Origin: Rubellimicrobium rubrum
GTDB lineage: Bacteria; Pseudomonadota; Alphaproteobacteria; Rhodobacterales; Rhodobacteraceae
Reading direction: 5' to 3'
DNA length: 64,000 nucleotides
Assembly: GCF_006152115.1 (NCBI RefSeq)
Contig: NZ_VDFU01000019.1
Location: forward strand, 16,616-80,615
Made by a program: the position numbers and the translations under genes. Below, piece by piece: positions 30,414-40,797 of this stretch; position 1 is the first letter of the stretch; every line of letters starts with the position of its first letter. The notes beneath the pieces are model-generated. The model did no database searches. It saw nothing but the letters and a program-made list of their open reading frames with translations, and had not been told where the DNA came from.

Positions 30414-31453
30414 CGGCGGGGCGCGCAGGGGCTACCGGCGCGCCGGCCTTGTCCCCCATGGCCGCTTCGGCGGGCCGCCGGGTCACCGGTCTGGAGTTTT
30501 CCAACCTCAGAGGCTGGGCCGAGGACGATCATGCTTCGGCCTTAAGCGTGTTCTGCGAATCCTGCGGGGACATGCGGGGGGACGATTGGGCCCGGGTCTG
30601 CGCAAAGGCCCGTGGGGTGCGGCCCACGGAAGCCAAGGCGTTCTTCGAGGCGACCTTTCGACCGGTTCTGATCGAGGATGATGTCCCGTCGCTGTTCACC
30701 GGCTACTACGAACCGGAACTTCATGGTGCCCTTGTACGCTCGGACCGCTTCCATGTTCCCCTCTATGGTCTGCCGCCGGAGCTTCCCAAGTCGGAACCGT
30801 GGCTGACTCGCGGGCAGATCGAAGACGGCGCATTGGTCGGACAGGGTCTGGAGATCGCCTGGCTGGACGACCCGGTCGAGGCGTTCTTCCTCCAGGTCCA
30901 GGGCTCGGGCCGTATCCGGTTGCCGGATGGGCGGATCATCCGGCTCGGCTACGCCGGGTCCAACCGCCATCCCTACAGTTCCATCGGGCGTGCCCTGATC
31001 GAGCGTGGCGCGGTCCGGCCGGAAGAGGCATCGGCCGATGTGGTCAAGGCCTGGCTCGCTGATCACCCGGCGGAGGCGGGGCAGGTGCTGCGGACGAATG
31101 CGTCCTTCGTCTTCTTCCGAGAGATCTCCGAGGTTCCAGCCGACCAGGGTCCCTTGGGGACGATGAACCGCCCGGTGACTCCCTTGCGGAGCGTGGCGGT
31201 GGACCCCGCCGCCGTTCCCCTTGGGGGCCCCGTGTGGATCGAGGTGCAAGGCCCTGAGCCATTCTGTCGCCTCATGGTGGCCCAGGACACCGGAAGTGCG
31301 ATCACGGGGGCGCAGCGGGCGGACATCTTCTTCGGCACGGGACCCGACGCGGGCCTGAAGGCCGGCCGTGTCCGTGCAGGGGGCCGCATCGTGGTGCTGC
31401 TCCCGGCGCAGCACGCCGAACTCCCGCGGGCCAAGGCTGAGGGACCCTCGTGA
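30410..31453 (+). CDS. mltA: Membrane-bound lytic murein transglycosylase A-like protein
   Basis: 347 residues. The MltA core shows LFTGYYEPELHG, FFLQVQGSGRI, GYAGSNRHPYSSIGR and the C-terminal 3D domain with VAQDTGSAITGAQRADIFFG and its aspartates. These enzymes cleave peptidoglycan to 1,6-anhydromuropeptides. The N-terminus (MTAGRAGATGAPALSP...) shows no signal peptide or lipobox, unlike typical secreted members. No better in-frame start was found. It is coupled on both sides by four-base overlaps, to the Tim44-like gene and to smr. Confidence 0.88.
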   Translation: MTAGRAGATGAPALSPMAASAGRRVTGLEFSNLRGWAEDDHASALSVFCESCGDMRGDDWARVCAKARGVRPTEAKAFFEATFRPVLIEDDVPSLFTGYYEPELHGALVRSDRFHVPLYGLPPELPKSEPWLTRGQIEDGALVGQGLEIAWLDDPVEAFFLQVQGSGRIRLPDGRIIRLGYAGSNRHPYSSIGRALIERGAVRPEEASADVVKAWLADHPAEAGQVLRTNASFVFFREISEVPADQGPLGTMNRPVTPLRSVAVDPAAVPLGGPVWIEVQGPEPFCRLMVAQDTGSAITGAQRADIFFGTGPDAGLKAGRVRAGGRIVVLLPAQHAELPRAKAEGPS

Positions 31454-32037
31454 GTCGTCGACTTTCCCCGGAGGATCGCGAGCTGTGGGATCGCGTGAAA
31501 GGAAGCGCCGTGCCGTTGCATGGGCCGCAGCCGATCCCGTCGCCCTCGCCCCGGGTGCCAGACCCCGTCTCTGCCCCCAGCCCGGTACCAGCAAGTCCCA
31601 AGGTCGGGCCCTTCCGTCTGGGGCAGAAGGTGGATCACCGCCGGTCGAACGATCTGCTGCCGGGCCTCGTGGAAGGTCTTGGGCGCATGCCGCTTCGCAT
31701 GGATGCCGGACAGTATGGCAGGATGACCAAGGGCAAGCTCAGGCCCGAGGGACGGATCGACCTGCACGGCATGACAGTGGCCGAGGCGCATCCCGCGCTT
31801 GCGTCCTTCATCTTGGGCTCTCGTGCATCCGGACGTCGGCTGGTTCTGGTCATCACCGGAAAGGGGCGGGTCAGCGACGAGTTTGCGCCCATGCCGGCGC
31901 GGGCCGGGCGGCTCCGGCACGACGTGCCGCGGTGGCTCGCGCTGGCGCCCCTGTCCGCGGCTGTGCTGCAGGTCGCGCCAGCCCATCGACGCCACGGTGG
32001 GGAAGGCGCGCTCTACGTGTACCTTCGGGCACCCTGA
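31450..32037 (+). CDS. Smr domain protein
   Basis: 195 residues from a GTG at 31450 that overlaps the mltA stop. A proline-rich linker (about residues 28-50) precedes the Smr domain (about 95-195), with DLHGMTVAEAH, VITGKGR and LRHDVPRWL, the standard Smr motifs. Smr domains are nucleic acid nickases or ribosome-associated endonucleases in other bacteria; this one's target is unknown. The mltA-smr linkage is common in Rhodobacteraceae. Confidence 0.88.
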   Translation: MSRRLSPEDRELWDRVKGSAVPLHGPQPIPSPSPRVPDPVSAPSPVPASPKVGPFRLGQKVDHRRSNDLLPGLVEGLGRMPLRMDAGQYGRMTKGKLRPEGRIDLHGMTVAEAHPALASFILGSRASGRRLVLVITGKGRVSDEFAPMPARAGRLRHDVPRWLALAPLSAAVLQVAPAHRRHGGEGALYVYLRAP

Positions 32038-32107
32038 CCTGCGGAAACCTTCTGCGGCCGGGCGGCGTTGCGCTGCAGCGCACGTCGCGCCAAGCCACGG
32101 ACTTATC

Positions 32108-33067
32108 ATGCCAGATCAAACGACCCACGTCGCTCCCAACCGGATCTGCGTGATCTGCAACGAAGGCTCAGGCCGGAACAGCCGCGAGGCGGATGCGATC
32201 AAGGCTGCCATGGAGGTGCTGGGCCAGCGGGCCGAGCTACGGCGGGTCAAGGGCGAGGACATCAACGACGCCGCCCGTCAAGCCGTGCGGGACGGGTTCG
32301 ACGCCATCATCGCAGCAGGTGGGGATGGAACCATCATGACCGTGGCCGGAGCCGTCGCCGGCTCGGGACGCCACTTCGGTGTTCTGCCCCTCGGGACCTT
32401 CAACTACTTCGCGCGGGGCTTGGGCATCCCCGAGGATCCGGCGGGCGCCGCCCGGGTGATCCTTGACGGTCTGACAAGGTCGGTGTCGGTCGGGGACGTC
32501 AACGGCCACGTTTTCCTGAACAATATCAGCCTTGGCATCTATCCCGCCATCCTGCGCGCCCGCGAGGACGTGTACGCCCGCTGGGGGCGGCGCCGGATCG
32601 CGGCGCACTGGTCCGCCGTCAAGACCTTCGTGCGCTTCCAGCGGCCCCTGTTCCTCAACATGCAGGCTGATGGCCAAGAGATCCGGGTCCGAACGCCGCT
32701 GCTGTTCGTGGCCCGGTCCGCCTACCAGCTCGAGAGCTTCGGTCTCGCCGGGGTGGACTGCGTGGCCCAGGGACGCTTCGCGGTGTTCGTGGCGCATGAC
32801 ACCGGCCGTGTCGGGATGTTCAACAAGGCGTTCCGCCTCGTGCGGCGGAGCATGCGCGAAGGACGCGATTTCGACCTGGTCTGCGCCGAGGACGTGACCA
32901 TCGCCACCCGCTCGCGTCACCTGACCGTGGCGTGCGACGGCGAGAAGATCCGCATGAAGACCCCGCTCCGGCTGAAGATGCGTCACGATGCCATCGAGGT
33001 CTTTGCGCCCGCCGAGGCCGCCTCAGGGGCGGAGAACGCACCCGAGTCCACCGGGGCGGCGGCATGA
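32108..33067 (+). CDS. Diacylglycerol/lipid kinase family protein
   Basis: 319 residues with the DAGK catalytic domain: GGDGTIMTVAGAV from residue 71 and PLGTFNYFARGLGIP, the nucleotide loop and the following conserved block. The C-terminal beta-rich half is typical of YegS/sphingosine-type kinases. A phosphorylated lipid is the likely product, but the acceptor is unknown. The ATG at 32108 is preferred over an upstream in-frame extension inside smr. Its TGA overlaps the ATG of a phosphoesterase. Confidence 0.87.
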   Translation: MPDQTTHVAPNRICVICNEGSGRNSREADAIKAAMEVLGQRAELRRVKGEDINDAARQAVRDGFDAIIAAGGDGTIMTVAGAVAGSGRHFGVLPLGTFNYFARGLGIPEDPAGAARVILDGLTRSVSVGDVNGHVFLNNISLGIYPAILRAREDVYARWGRRRIAAHWSAVKTFVRFQRPLFLNMQADGQEIRVRTPLLFVARSAYQLESFGLAGVDCVAQGRFAVFVAHDTGRVGMFNKAFRLVRRSMREGRDFDLVCAEDVTIATRSRHLTVACDGEKIRMKTPLRLKMRHDAIEVFAPAEAASGAENAPESTGAAA

Positions 33068-33897
33068 GGCGGATTCTCCACCTGTCCGATCTTCATTTCG
33101 GACGCACCCGGCCCGATCTGCTCGAACCCTTGATCGCGCTGGCGGCCGGCTTGTCCCCTGATCTCGTGGTGATCTCGGGTGACTTCACGCAGCGTGCCAG
33201 GCGAAGCCAGTTCGTTGAAGCGGCCCGGTTCCTTGACCGACTTCGCTCGCCTTGGCTGGCCGTGCCCGGGAACCACGACGTATCGCTGGACAACATGGTG
33301 GTTCGGCTTCTCGACCCGTGGGGGCGTTATCGCAGCCTGATCCACCACGACCTCTGCCCGCGCCACGAGGACGAGGAGGTCACCGTCATCGGCCTCAATA
33401 CCGTGAACCGCTACGCCCATCAGGCGGGACGGATCGGCCGGTCACAGCTTCGGGCGATTGCCGCGTCCCATGACGAGAACCCGCAGAAAACGCTGGTGGT
33501 CGTGATGCACCACCCGCCCGAGCACCCCGTGGGCTCGGACAAGCGGCTCATGCGTCACTCGGGCAAAGGCGTGGAGGCGTTGGTACAGGCGGGGGCCGAT
33601 ATCGTCCTGACGGGTCATCTGCACAACGCGCACGTGGCCCCCCTGACCGCCGCGCCGGGGATCCTGCTGGTTCAAGCGGGCACCGGGCTGTCCACGCGCC
33701 TGCGGAACGAGGCCAACACCCTCAACTTCCTGACCCTTGAGGCCGGGCATGTCCAAGTGGACCGCTACGCGGCCTTCGCTACGCCATCCTTCGAGGTGAT
33801 CGAGACGGCCTGGTTCGCACGAGACCTTACGGACCCCAAGAGCTCCTGGGAGTCCTTGTCCGGCATGGCCCCGACCCGCCTCGCTCAGAGCACATAG
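33064..33897 (+). CDS. Calcineurin-like metallophosphoesterase
   Basis: 277 residues. All five family motifs are visible: DLHFG (D9, H11), GDFTQRA, GNHD, a His pair in VMHHPPEHP, and GHLHNAH. It resembles the class III phosphodiesterases (cAMP phosphodiesterase CpdA-like). The four-base overlap with a lipid kinase hints at a shared substrate, but this is inference. Its 3' end overlaps the convergent hslU stop by 13 bases. Confidence 0.88.
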   Translation: MRRILHLSDLHFGRTRPDLLEPLIALAAGLSPDLVVISGDFTQRARRSQFVEAARFLDRLRSPWLAVPGNHDVSLDNMVVRLLDPWGRYRSLIHHDLCPRHEDEEVTVIGLNTVNRYAHQAGRIGRSQLRAIAASHDENPQKTLVVVMHHPPEHPVGSDKRLMRHSGKGVEALVQAGADIVLTGHLHNAHVAPLTAAPGILLVQAGTGLSTRLRNEANTLNFLTLEAGHVQVDRYAAFATPSFEVIETAWFARDLTDPKSSWESLSGMAPTRLAQST

Positions 33898-35192
33898 CGG
33901 CCAAGGTCCGCGCGAGCCATCAAGGCACCCAGGTGCTTTTCCACGAAGGTAGAGTCGACCGTGACCTTGTCGCCACCGCGGTCCGGGGCTGCGAAGCTCA
34001 GATCCTCGAAGACGCGCTCCATGACCGTATAGAGCCGGCGGGCACCGATATTCTCCACGCTGCGGTTCACCTCGGCGGCGATGCGGGCGAGGGCGGCGAT
34101 GCCGTCCTCCGTGAAGGTAACCTCGACGCCCTCGGTGGCCATCAGGCCCGCATACTGGCGTGTCAGAGCGTTCTCGGTTTCGGTCAGGATGCGAACGAAG
34201 TCCCCTTCGGTCAGCGGCTGCAGCTCGACCCGGATGGGCAGCCGGCCCTGCAACTCGGGAAGAAGGTCCGACGGCTTGGCGATGTGAAACGCCCCCGAGG
34301 CGATGAACAGGATGTGGTCGGTTTTCACGGGGCCGTATTTCGTGGAGACCGTGGTGCCCTCGATCAAGGGCAGGAGGTCGCGCTGCACGCCTTCGCGGCT
34401 CACATCGGCCCCGCGCGTCTCGGCGCGGGCGCAGACCTTGTCGATCTCGTCCAGGAAGACGATGCCGTTCTGCTCCACCGCCTCGAGCGCGGCGCGCGTC
34501 ACTGTTTCATCGTCCAAGAGCTTGTCGGCTTCCTCGTTCAGGAGGATGTCATAGCTCTCTGCCACGGTGGTGCGCTTGCGCGTCGTGCGGCGGAGCGCCT
34601 TGCCGAACAGATCGCCCAGGCTCGCCATCGCAAGGCCCTGGCTGCCCGGCAGGTCGAGGCCGGGTGGCAGACCCATGGGGCTGGACGTGTCGTTCACCTC
34701 GAGCTCGATGACGGTGTCATCCAACTCTCCGGCCTTCAGCTTGCGGCGAAAGGCCTCGCGGGTGCCGGGGCGGGCATCCTCTCCGGCGATGGCGGTGATG
34801 ACGCGATCTTCGGCGGCCTGGAATGCCCGGCTTCTCACATCCTCGCGCATCTGTTCGCGCGTCTGGACGATGGCGGCGTCCATGAGATCGCGGACGATCT
34901 GCTCCACGTCCCGGCCGACATAGCCCACCTCGGTGAACTTGGTGGCCTCGACCTTGAGAAAGGGGGCCCTGGCCAGCCGCGCCAGGCGGCGGGAGATCTC
35001 GGTCTTGCCGACACCGGTCGGCCCGATCATCAGGATGTTCTTGGGCGTCACCTCCTGCGCGAGGTCGGGGGCGAGCTGCTTGCGCCGCCAGCGGCTCCGC
35101 AGCGCGACGGCCACGGCCCGTTTTGCGGCATCCTGCCCGATGATGAAGCGGTCGAGTTCGGAGACGATCTCGCGGGGGGTCAGGTCGGTCAT
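33885..35192 (-). CDS. hslU: ATP-dependent protease ATPase subunit HslU
   Basis: 435 residues. AAA+ P-loop GPTGVGKTE, Walker B VFLDEIDK, the inserted I domain (about 110-240) and the C-terminal tail ending in YVL, which docks into HslV. It unfolds substrates for the HslV peptidase. Normally next to hslV; here a membrane protein gene lies between (69-base gap to it). Confidence 0.97.
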   Translation of the reverse strand: MTDLTPREIVSELDRFIIGQDAAKRAVAVALRSRWRRKQLAPDLAQEVTPKNILMIGPTGVGKTEISRRLARLARAPFLKVEATKFTEVGYVGRDVEQIVRDLMDAAIVQTREQMREDVRSRAFQAAEDRVITAIAGEDARPGTREAFRRKLKAGELDDTVIELEVNDTSSPMGLPPGLDLPGSQGLAMASLGDLFGKALRRTTRKRTTVAESYDILLNEEADKLLDDETVTRAALEAVEQNGIVFLDEIDKVCARAETRGADVSREGVQRDLLPLIEGTTVSTKYGPVKTDHILFIASGAFHIAKPSDLLPELQGRLPIRVELQPLTEGDFVRILTETENALTRQYAGLMATEGVEVTFTEDGIAALARIAAEVNRSVENIGARRLYTVMERVFEDLSFAAPDRGGDKVTVDSTFVEKHLGALMARADLGRYVL

Positions 35193-35261
35193 GGTGGCCT
35201 TTGGGTCGAATGATGGGTCAAAGCCCAGATGGGCGCTGGGTACGACAGGCTCAAGGAGCGA

Positions 35262-36368
35262 TCACGCGGCCGGAGGCAGCCGGTGAACCGGCAACGGCAA
35301 CAGATGCAGCAGACGCCTGCGGATACGCTCCCAAAAAGCGCCGAGCAGCAAGAGGACGACCCCAAGGACCAGAACGGTGAAGGCGCTGCCGCTACCGCCG
35401 AAGACCGTGCCCGCCAGCGTGACACAGTACCCCACCCCCGCGATCAGGAAGGAGCGGCGGTCGATCACCACAGCGACCAGGGCGATGAAGGCCAGGAAAA
35501 GGGACAGGATCACGTTCGCCTGCGCCGTTCCCTGCGACAGAAGGGTCAGCGCCACGGTGTTCACCAAGGCAGGCGCTGCCACCACATGCAGCCAGAACCC
35601 GTTTGCTGCCCGGCGTGTGACCCGGTGTGGGTCGGACATGTCGAAGGCCATGGCGACCGCAAAGACCCCTAGGCCGAGCAGCAGGGTGATCCAAGCAAAG
35701 GGGCCGCTGCCCGACAGGAGAAACAGGTCCGCGGGAGAGCTTGGGGTACCCGCGCGTGCGGCGGCGAGCACCAGGGCCGTCGCGAACAGGCCGAGCGCGA
35801 TCATGGCCATAGCGAAGGGCACACGGAAGCGGAGCCAGTACGCGCCCACCGCCAAGGTGGTCAGGGCCAGGGGAATCGTCAGGGTCCCGTAGGGGAACAC
35901 GATGAAGCCGGCTTGGCTCGCGGCGGCTCCCAGCAGCAGCGTCTCTCCGGCCTGTCCGCCGATGAAGCCTAAAGCCGCGTTTCCCGCCCAGAGCACCGCA
36001 AGCGTGATGGCCGGGGCGACCATCCTCCTCCGCCGAACGAAGTATTCGGACAGGGCCCAAAGGATCGCAGCGCCGGCCAAGGCTACCTGTGCGACTAACC
36101 AAGCGGGGTTGTCCGACGGGTCGATGGTGGCCGCGGCCCAGAGCGCGACGACGCCAAGCCAGCCTAAAGTCAGAATGACGAGGCCCGTGACGATGAAGAT
36201 TTCGTTGAAGCCTTTGAACAGCTCGAAAGGCTCGTCGCCGGCGGTAGCACTTTCGCGTGCGCCGCGGCGGCTATGGGACAGCGCGACGAGACGTGCCGCC
36301 TGCTCCTCGGACAGAACCCCGGCCGCCACGGCGGCGCGCAGGTCGTCCGACGTGACGGGCGCGTTCAT
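35262..36368 (-). CDS. DUF2157 multi-pass membrane protein
   Basis: 368 residues. Residues 1-60 are soluble ([16 protein letters not shown] pattern, as in DUF2157 proteins). Ten or so hydrophobic helices follow, including about 60-80, 95-115, 150-170 and 330-350, and a positively charged end ([13 protein letters not shown]). Function unknown. The ATG at 36366-36368 overlaps the hslV TGA by four bases, so it is translated with hslV and splits the hslVU pair. A longer frame upstream antisenses nothing useful and was not used. Confidence 0.75.
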   Translation of the reverse strand: MNAPVTSDDLRAAVAAGVLSEEQAARLVALSHSRRGARESATAGDEPFELFKGFNEIFIVTGLVILTLGWLGVVALWAAATIDPSDNPAWLVAQVALAGAAILWALSEYFVRRRRMVAPAITLAVLWAGNAALGFIGGQAGETLLLGAAASQAGFIVFPYGTLTIPLALTTLAVGAYWLRFRVPFAMAMIALGLFATALVLAAARAGTPSSPADLFLLSGSGPFAWITLLLGLGVFAVAMAFDMSDPHRVTRRAANGFWLHVVAAPALVNTVALTLLSQGTAQANVILSLFLAFIALVAVVIDRRSFLIAGVGYCVTLAGTVFGGSGSAFTVLVLGVVLLLLGAFWERIRRRLLHLLPLPVHRLPPAA

Positions 36369-36922
36369 GACGGTAGGGCTTCGACCGTGAGATTGCCGTT
36401 GGTGTACACGCAGATCTCGGCCGCGATGGCCATGGCCTTGCGGGCAACGGCCTCGGCGTCGAGGTCCGTGTCCATGAGGGCTCGTGCGGCGGCAAGGGCG
36501 TAGTTGCCGCCCGAACCGATGGCGGCCACGTCGTTCTCGGGCTCCAGCACGTCGCCCGCGCCGGTCACGACCAGAAGGGTGCTGCCGTCGGTGACGATCA
36601 GCATGGCCTCGAGCTTCTGGAGATACTTGTCGGTCCGCCAATCCTTGGCCAGTTCGACCGCCGCCCGGGCAAGCTGGCCCGGTGACGCTTCGAGCTTGGC
36701 CTCGAGCCGTTCAAGGAGGGTGAAGGCATCCGCGGTGCTCCCGGCAAAGCCTGCGACGACCTGATGACCGCCGGGCGTGAGGCGGCGCACCTTGCGCGCC
36801 GTCCCCTTGATCACGGTCTGGCCAAGCGAGACCTGACCATCCCCGGCGACCACGACCCGACCGTTCTTGCGCACCGCAAGGATCGTCGTGCCGTGCCAGC
36901 CGGGGAAATCATCGCCAGCCAT
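36365..36922 (-). CDS. hslV: ATP-dependent protease proteolytic subunit HslV
   Basis: 185 residues. It begins [15 protein letters not shown], so the catalytic threonines (T12, T13) are exposed after processing of a short propeptide; [11 protein letters not shown] and the [15 protein letters not shown] block are diagnostic. It is the peptidase ring of the HslUV protease. It shares one base with the trxA stop and couples to the DUF2157 gene downstream. Confidence 0.97.
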   Translation of the reverse strand: MAGDDFPGWHGTTILAVRKNGRVVVAGDGQVSLGQTVIKGTARKVRRLTPGGHQVVAGFAGSTADAFTLLERLEAKLEASPGQLARAAVELAKDWRTDKYLQKLEAMLIVTDGSTLLVVTGAGDVLEPENDVAAIGSGGNYALAAARALMDTDLDAEAVARKAMAIAAEICVYTNGNLTVEALPS

Positions 36923-37242
36923 CAGATGGCCGATTCGATCCAGGCCTGCAGCGCGGCCTTGGGCGCGGCGCCCGCGCGGTTGGAGACCACCTGCCCGTCC
37001 TTGAAGACGAACAGCGCCGGAATTCCGCGCACGCCCAGCTTGGCGGCAGCATCGGGATTCTCATCCACGTTGATCTTGGCGATCTTTACGCGGTCGCCAT
37101 ACTGGACCGCCAGTTCCTCCAAGGCCGGACCGATCATCCGGCAGGGACCGCACCATTCGGCCCAGAAATCCACCACGACGGGAACCGAGGAATTGCGGAC
37201 CTCGGCGTCGAAGGTTGCATCGGTGACGGGAACGGTGGCCAT
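36922..37242 (-). CDS. trxA: Thioredoxin 1
   Basis: 106 residues. Active site WCGPC lies at about residues 30-34, preceded by VVVDFWAE; the cis-proline is in [12 protein letters not shown]. It reduces cytoplasmic disulfides. It sits between addA and hslV on the same strand, sharing a base with hslV. The 86-base gap from addA leaves room for its own promoter. Confidence 0.97.
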   Translation of the reverse strand: MATVPVTDATFDAEVRNSSVPVVVDFWAEWCGPCRMIGPALEELAVQYGDRVKIAKINVDENPDAAAKLGVRGIPALFVFKDGQVVSNRAGAAPKAALQAWIESAI

Positions 37243-37328
37243 GACGGCTCTCCTTCAAGGGCACCGGGGCCGTGGCTGAACCGGTGCAGGGGGTCGGAGA
37301 ACGAAGGTATGGATGCCCCAGGCAGGCG

Positions 37329-40300
37329 TCAAGTCGCGAGCCCCGGCGGGTCAACCGCTCGCTGCAGGGCTGTCATGACGAGGGAGGATGGCAATTCCAT
37401 GAGCCGGGCGTGTCGCGTCCAGAGCACCGCCGTCCGGACCTCCCGCCCGGGATAGAGCGCGGCCAGCATCGCCGCATAGGCGCCAAGCTGGCGCAGGATG
37501 CTTTCGGGCACCTGGTCCGGGCTTTCGGGTACGACGCGATTGGTCTTGAAGTCGATGGCCGTGACCGCCTCGGGTGTGACGATCAGACGGTCGATCAGGC
37601 CATGAAGCCGGCCCAGCCCTTCGACGGCGGCGCTGACCTCGGCTTCGGCCAGGGTGCCGGGGCCGAACAGCGGCGCCAGATCGGGATTAGCGATCAGGGC
37701 CTCGGCTTCGATGACGATCTCGCCCAGGTCGCCGGCCAGCGCGGCCTCCTCCGTCGCGGCCAAGAGGGCCAGCACCGTGTCCGGTGAGGTGCGCGGCAAG
37801 TGCTCGAGCGCAAGGTGCATAAGGTGGCCCCGGGCCAGCGACCGGGCGCGGACGGCTTCGGGATCCTGGTCCGCGTCTTCCCCGTCCAGGATCTTGGCCC
37901 CGCCCAGGTCCGAAGGCGCGCGGGCCAGCATGCGGGTTCCCGGAGCGGGAACCGGACCGAACACCGGTGCGGGAACAGGTGCGGACGGCTGCTTTCGGGC
38001 CCGGCGTGGTGCGATGGGCAGGTGGTCCCACCCGCCGCCATAACGACGACCGCCGGGTTCATCGAAGAACGGGTGCTCGGGGGCGTCCAGCCGGACCAGG
38101 CCCTCGCGCACCGCGCCGTGCCAGCTGTCGGCCGCTCCGCCACATTCCCCGGCCGCGCAGACCACGAGCCAGGACTCCGCCCGAGTCATCGCGACGTAAA
38201 GAAGCCGCTGCCTTTCGCGCTCCTGGGCCTCGATTAGGGCCGCCTTCCTTGCCCGCATGGCGCCGGGCATGTCGTCCTTGGCGCAGGCCCAGAGAACGTG
38301 CTTGCCACCCGGCATTGAGTAAAGCGGCGAGAGCGGCGGCGCGGTGCGCTTGGCGCAATCGGGCAGAAACACGATGGGCGCTTCGAGACCCTTGGAGCCG
38401 TGGACCGTCATCACCCGGATGCGGTCCCCCGCCGCGTCCATCTGGCGCTTCACCTCCACCTCGTCCTGCCCGCGCCATTCCAGGAAACCCGTCAGCGACG
38501 GCACGGCCTCGGCCTCGTAGGTCAGGGCCTGCGACAGGAAGGCATCGATGCCGTCCTCGGCTTCGGGGCCGAGCCGGGCGATGAGCCGCCGTCGCCCGTC
38601 ATGCCGTAACAGCAGGCGGTTCACGAGGTCGTAGGGCCGCAGGAAGTCGGCCTTTTCCCGCAGGTCCTTGAGGATGGCGCGGGCCTCGGACTCTCCCCGG
38701 GCCCAGAGCGCATCCCACAGGCTCTGCCCCTCGGGCCGGGGTTGGGCGAGAGCATAGAGCTGTTTTTCCGTCCAGCCGAACAGCGGGCTTCTGAGCGCGC
38801 ACGCCAGCGACAGGGAGTCGTCCGGCAGCGCCAGGAAGCGCAAGACCGCCTCGATGTCGCGTACGGCGAGTTCGGCGCGCAGCTTGAGCCGGTCGGCCCC
38901 GGCGACATCGAGATTGCGCTTCTTCAGTTCGCGGATGATGGCCGAAAACAGGGCGCTCCGGCGCTGCACGAGGATCATCACGTCGCCGGGCGTCACTGGC
39001 CGGCGCATCCAGATGCCGTCCACCTCGACGGGCAGCGTGCCGTCACGCAGGATCTCCTCGACCGCGCCGGCGATGCGTCGGGCGAGAACCAGGGAGGCGT
39101 CCTCCGGGTCCACCGAGTCGACGGGATCGGTCCAGGATCGCTCGTCCTTGGCACGTTCCACCTTGGCGACCGGCTCCCACAGGTCCACGCGGCCCGGCAT
39201 CCCGGCCCGGAACGCCAGATGGTGGGGCGCCTCGTCCCCCAGACCCTCATGGTCCCGGAAGGTCGCATCCACGACGCGCAGGACCGCTTCGGAGGAGCGA
39301 AAGGAGTATTCCAGGGCAGTGGACTGGAGCGTCTGACCGATCCGGCCCAGCCGCTCGCCGAAATGCGCCTGCATTCGGTCAAAGCCTTCGGCGTCCGCCC
39401 CCTGGAACGAGAAGATGGACTGCTTGCGGTCGCCCACGACGAAGACGGTCCGGTGGCGCTGGGGATCGCGCCCTTCCCCGGACGCGAATTCGTCCGCCAA
39501 CCGTTCGATCACCGCCCACTGGCCGGGCGAGGTGTCTTGCGCCTCGTCAACGAGGATGTGGTCGATCCCGCCATCAAGCCGCCAGAGCACCCATTGCGCC
39601 ACCGCCGGATCGGTCAGCAGGTTGCGCGCGCGCGCGATGAGATCGTCGAAGTCCAGAAGCCCCCGGGCCAGCTTCCTGCGCTCGTAGGCCTCGACAAAGG
39701 CTGCCGCAAAGGCGTGGAGGTCGCGATTGCGCGCATGGGCCTGCAGGCAAAGGCGGAGGTCACGGGCGGCCTCTACCTCGCGCATGAGTTCTTCCAGGCG
39801 CTCGACCAGATCCGGGTCCTTGCCGCGCAGCGCCTTGGTGGGGAACGCGCCAAGCTTGGCGGTGAAGGGGCCGTTCTTCTCGGCGCTCTCGCCGTAAAGG
39901 AACCACTTCTCCAACTCGGCCAACGATTCGAGCCGAAAGGGCGCATGCTCGCAGACCCGGGCCAGCGCCCGCGCGGCCTTCTGGTCGTTGACCCCGCCGG
40001 TCCCGCACAGGGCCACCAAATCGCGGAGAAGCTGCCGGCGCTCGGCAGCCTCGATGCAGGTGAGGAGCGTCTCCTCCGTCATGCCATCGGGCAACGCAAG
40101 GAGGCCCCGCAGGTCGGACTCGGCAGGGCCGGGCCAGAAGGCGTCACGCTTGCCCGCGATCTCGGTCAGCATCCGCTCGAAGGCGTCGCCAGACAGATGC
40201 CGCGCCACGGCATCCACCAGATGCGCCTGCGGCCCGACGGCCATGTCCTCGGCCACCTCGGCGCGCAGGAGCGCCATGCCGCGATCATCGAGCTCGCGGA

Positions 40301-40754
40301 ACTGGGGCGACACCCCAGCTTCCAAGGGGAAGCGCCGCAGGAGCGAGGCACAGAACGCGTGAATGGTCTGGATCTTGAGGCCGCCTGGCGTTTCGAGCGC
40401 CTGCGCGAAGAGCCTGCGCGCCTCGGCCAAGTTCACCGGTTCCAGCCCTTCGGTCAGGCCCAGGCCGCGCAGCTCGGCGATGAGCCTTTCGTCCTCCTTC
40501 ATGGCCCAGCCGCCCAGGCGCTTGAAGAGGCGGGTCTGCATCTCGGCTGCGGCGGCCTTGGTGTAGGTAAGGCAAAGGATGTTAGCCGGGTCCACGCCCG
40601 CGAGCAGGAGCCGCGCGACCCGATCGGTCAGCACCCGCGTCTTGCCCGAGCCCGCATTGGCCGACAGCCACGTCGACGCACGCGGGTCTGCGGCCTGGCG
40701 CTGCCGCTCGGCCGCCGGGTGGTCGGCCAGGAAGGATGGACGGGGAGCGGTCAT
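37329..40754 (-). CDS. addA: Double-strand break repair helicase-nuclease AddA
   Basis: 1141 residues. UvrD-type P-loop ANAGSGKTRVL at about residue 34, the DEAQDTS motif, GDRKQSIFSFQGA, and the late helicase motif RLLYVAMTRAE. The C-terminal RecB-like nuclease shows AIDFKTNR near residue 1073. With AddB it resects double-strand breaks until a Chi-like site is met. It follows addB by 43 bases, a standard alphaproteobacterial pair. Confidence 0.97.
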   Translation of the reverse strand: MTAPRPSFLADHPAAERQRQAADPRASTWLSANAGSGKTRVLTDRVARLLLAGVDPANILCLTYTKAAAAEMQTRLFKRLGGWAMKEDERLIAELRGLGLTEGLEPVNLAEARRLFAQALETPGGLKIQTIHAFCASLLRRFPLEAGVSPQFRELDDRGMALLRAEVAEDMAVGPQAHLVDAVARHLSGDAFERMLTEIAGKRDAFWPGPAESDLRGLLALPDGMTEETLLTCIEAAERRQLLRDLVALCGTGGVNDQKAARALARVCEHAPFRLESLAELEKWFLYGESAEKNGPFTAKLGAFPTKALRGKDPDLVERLEELMREVEAARDLRLCLQAHARNRDLHAFAAAFVEAYERRKLARGLLDFDDLIARARNLLTDPAVAQWVLWRLDGGIDHILVDEAQDTSPGQWAVIERLADEFASGEGRDPQRHRTVFVVGDRKQSIFSFQGADAEGFDRMQAHFGERLGRIGQTLQSTALEYSFRSSEAVLRVVDATFRDHEGLGDEAPHHLAFRAGMPGRVDLWEPVAKVERAKDERSWTDPVDSVDPEDASLVLARRIAGAVEEILRDGTLPVEVDGIWMRRPVTPGDVMILVQRRSALFSAIIRELKKRNLDVAGADRLKLRAELAVRDIEAVLRFLALPDDSLSLACALRSPLFGWTEKQLYALAQPRPEGQSLWDALWARGESEARAILKDLREKADFLRPYDLVNRLLLRHDGRRRLIARLGPEAEDGIDAFLSQALTYEAEAVPSLTGFLEWRGQDEVEVKRQMDAAGDRIRVMTVHGSKGLEAPIVFLPDCAKRTAPPLSPLYSMPGGKHVLWACAKDDMPGAMRARKAALIEAQERERQRLLYVAMTRAESWLVVCAAGECGGAADSWHGAVREGLVRLDAPEHPFFDEPGGRRYGGGWDHLPIAPRRARKQPSAPVPAPVFGPVPAPGTRMLARAPSDLGGAKILDGEDADQDPEAVRARSLARGHLMHLALEHLPRTSPDTVLALLAATEEAALAGDLGEIVIEAEALIANPDLAPLFGPGTLAEAEVSAAVEGLGRLHGLIDRLIVTPEAVTAIDFKTNRVVPESPDQVPESILRQLGAYAAMLAALYPGREVRTAVLWTRHARLMELPSSLVMTALQRAVDPPGLAT

Positions 40755-40797
40755 GCGGCGGAGGGCGGTGTCCTGGGTCGCGTCAAGGGGGACGCTA

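Noticed and set aside
33933..35213. 426-codon open frame opposite hslU
   Set aside because: Antisense shadow of a well-supported gene; no recognisable motif.
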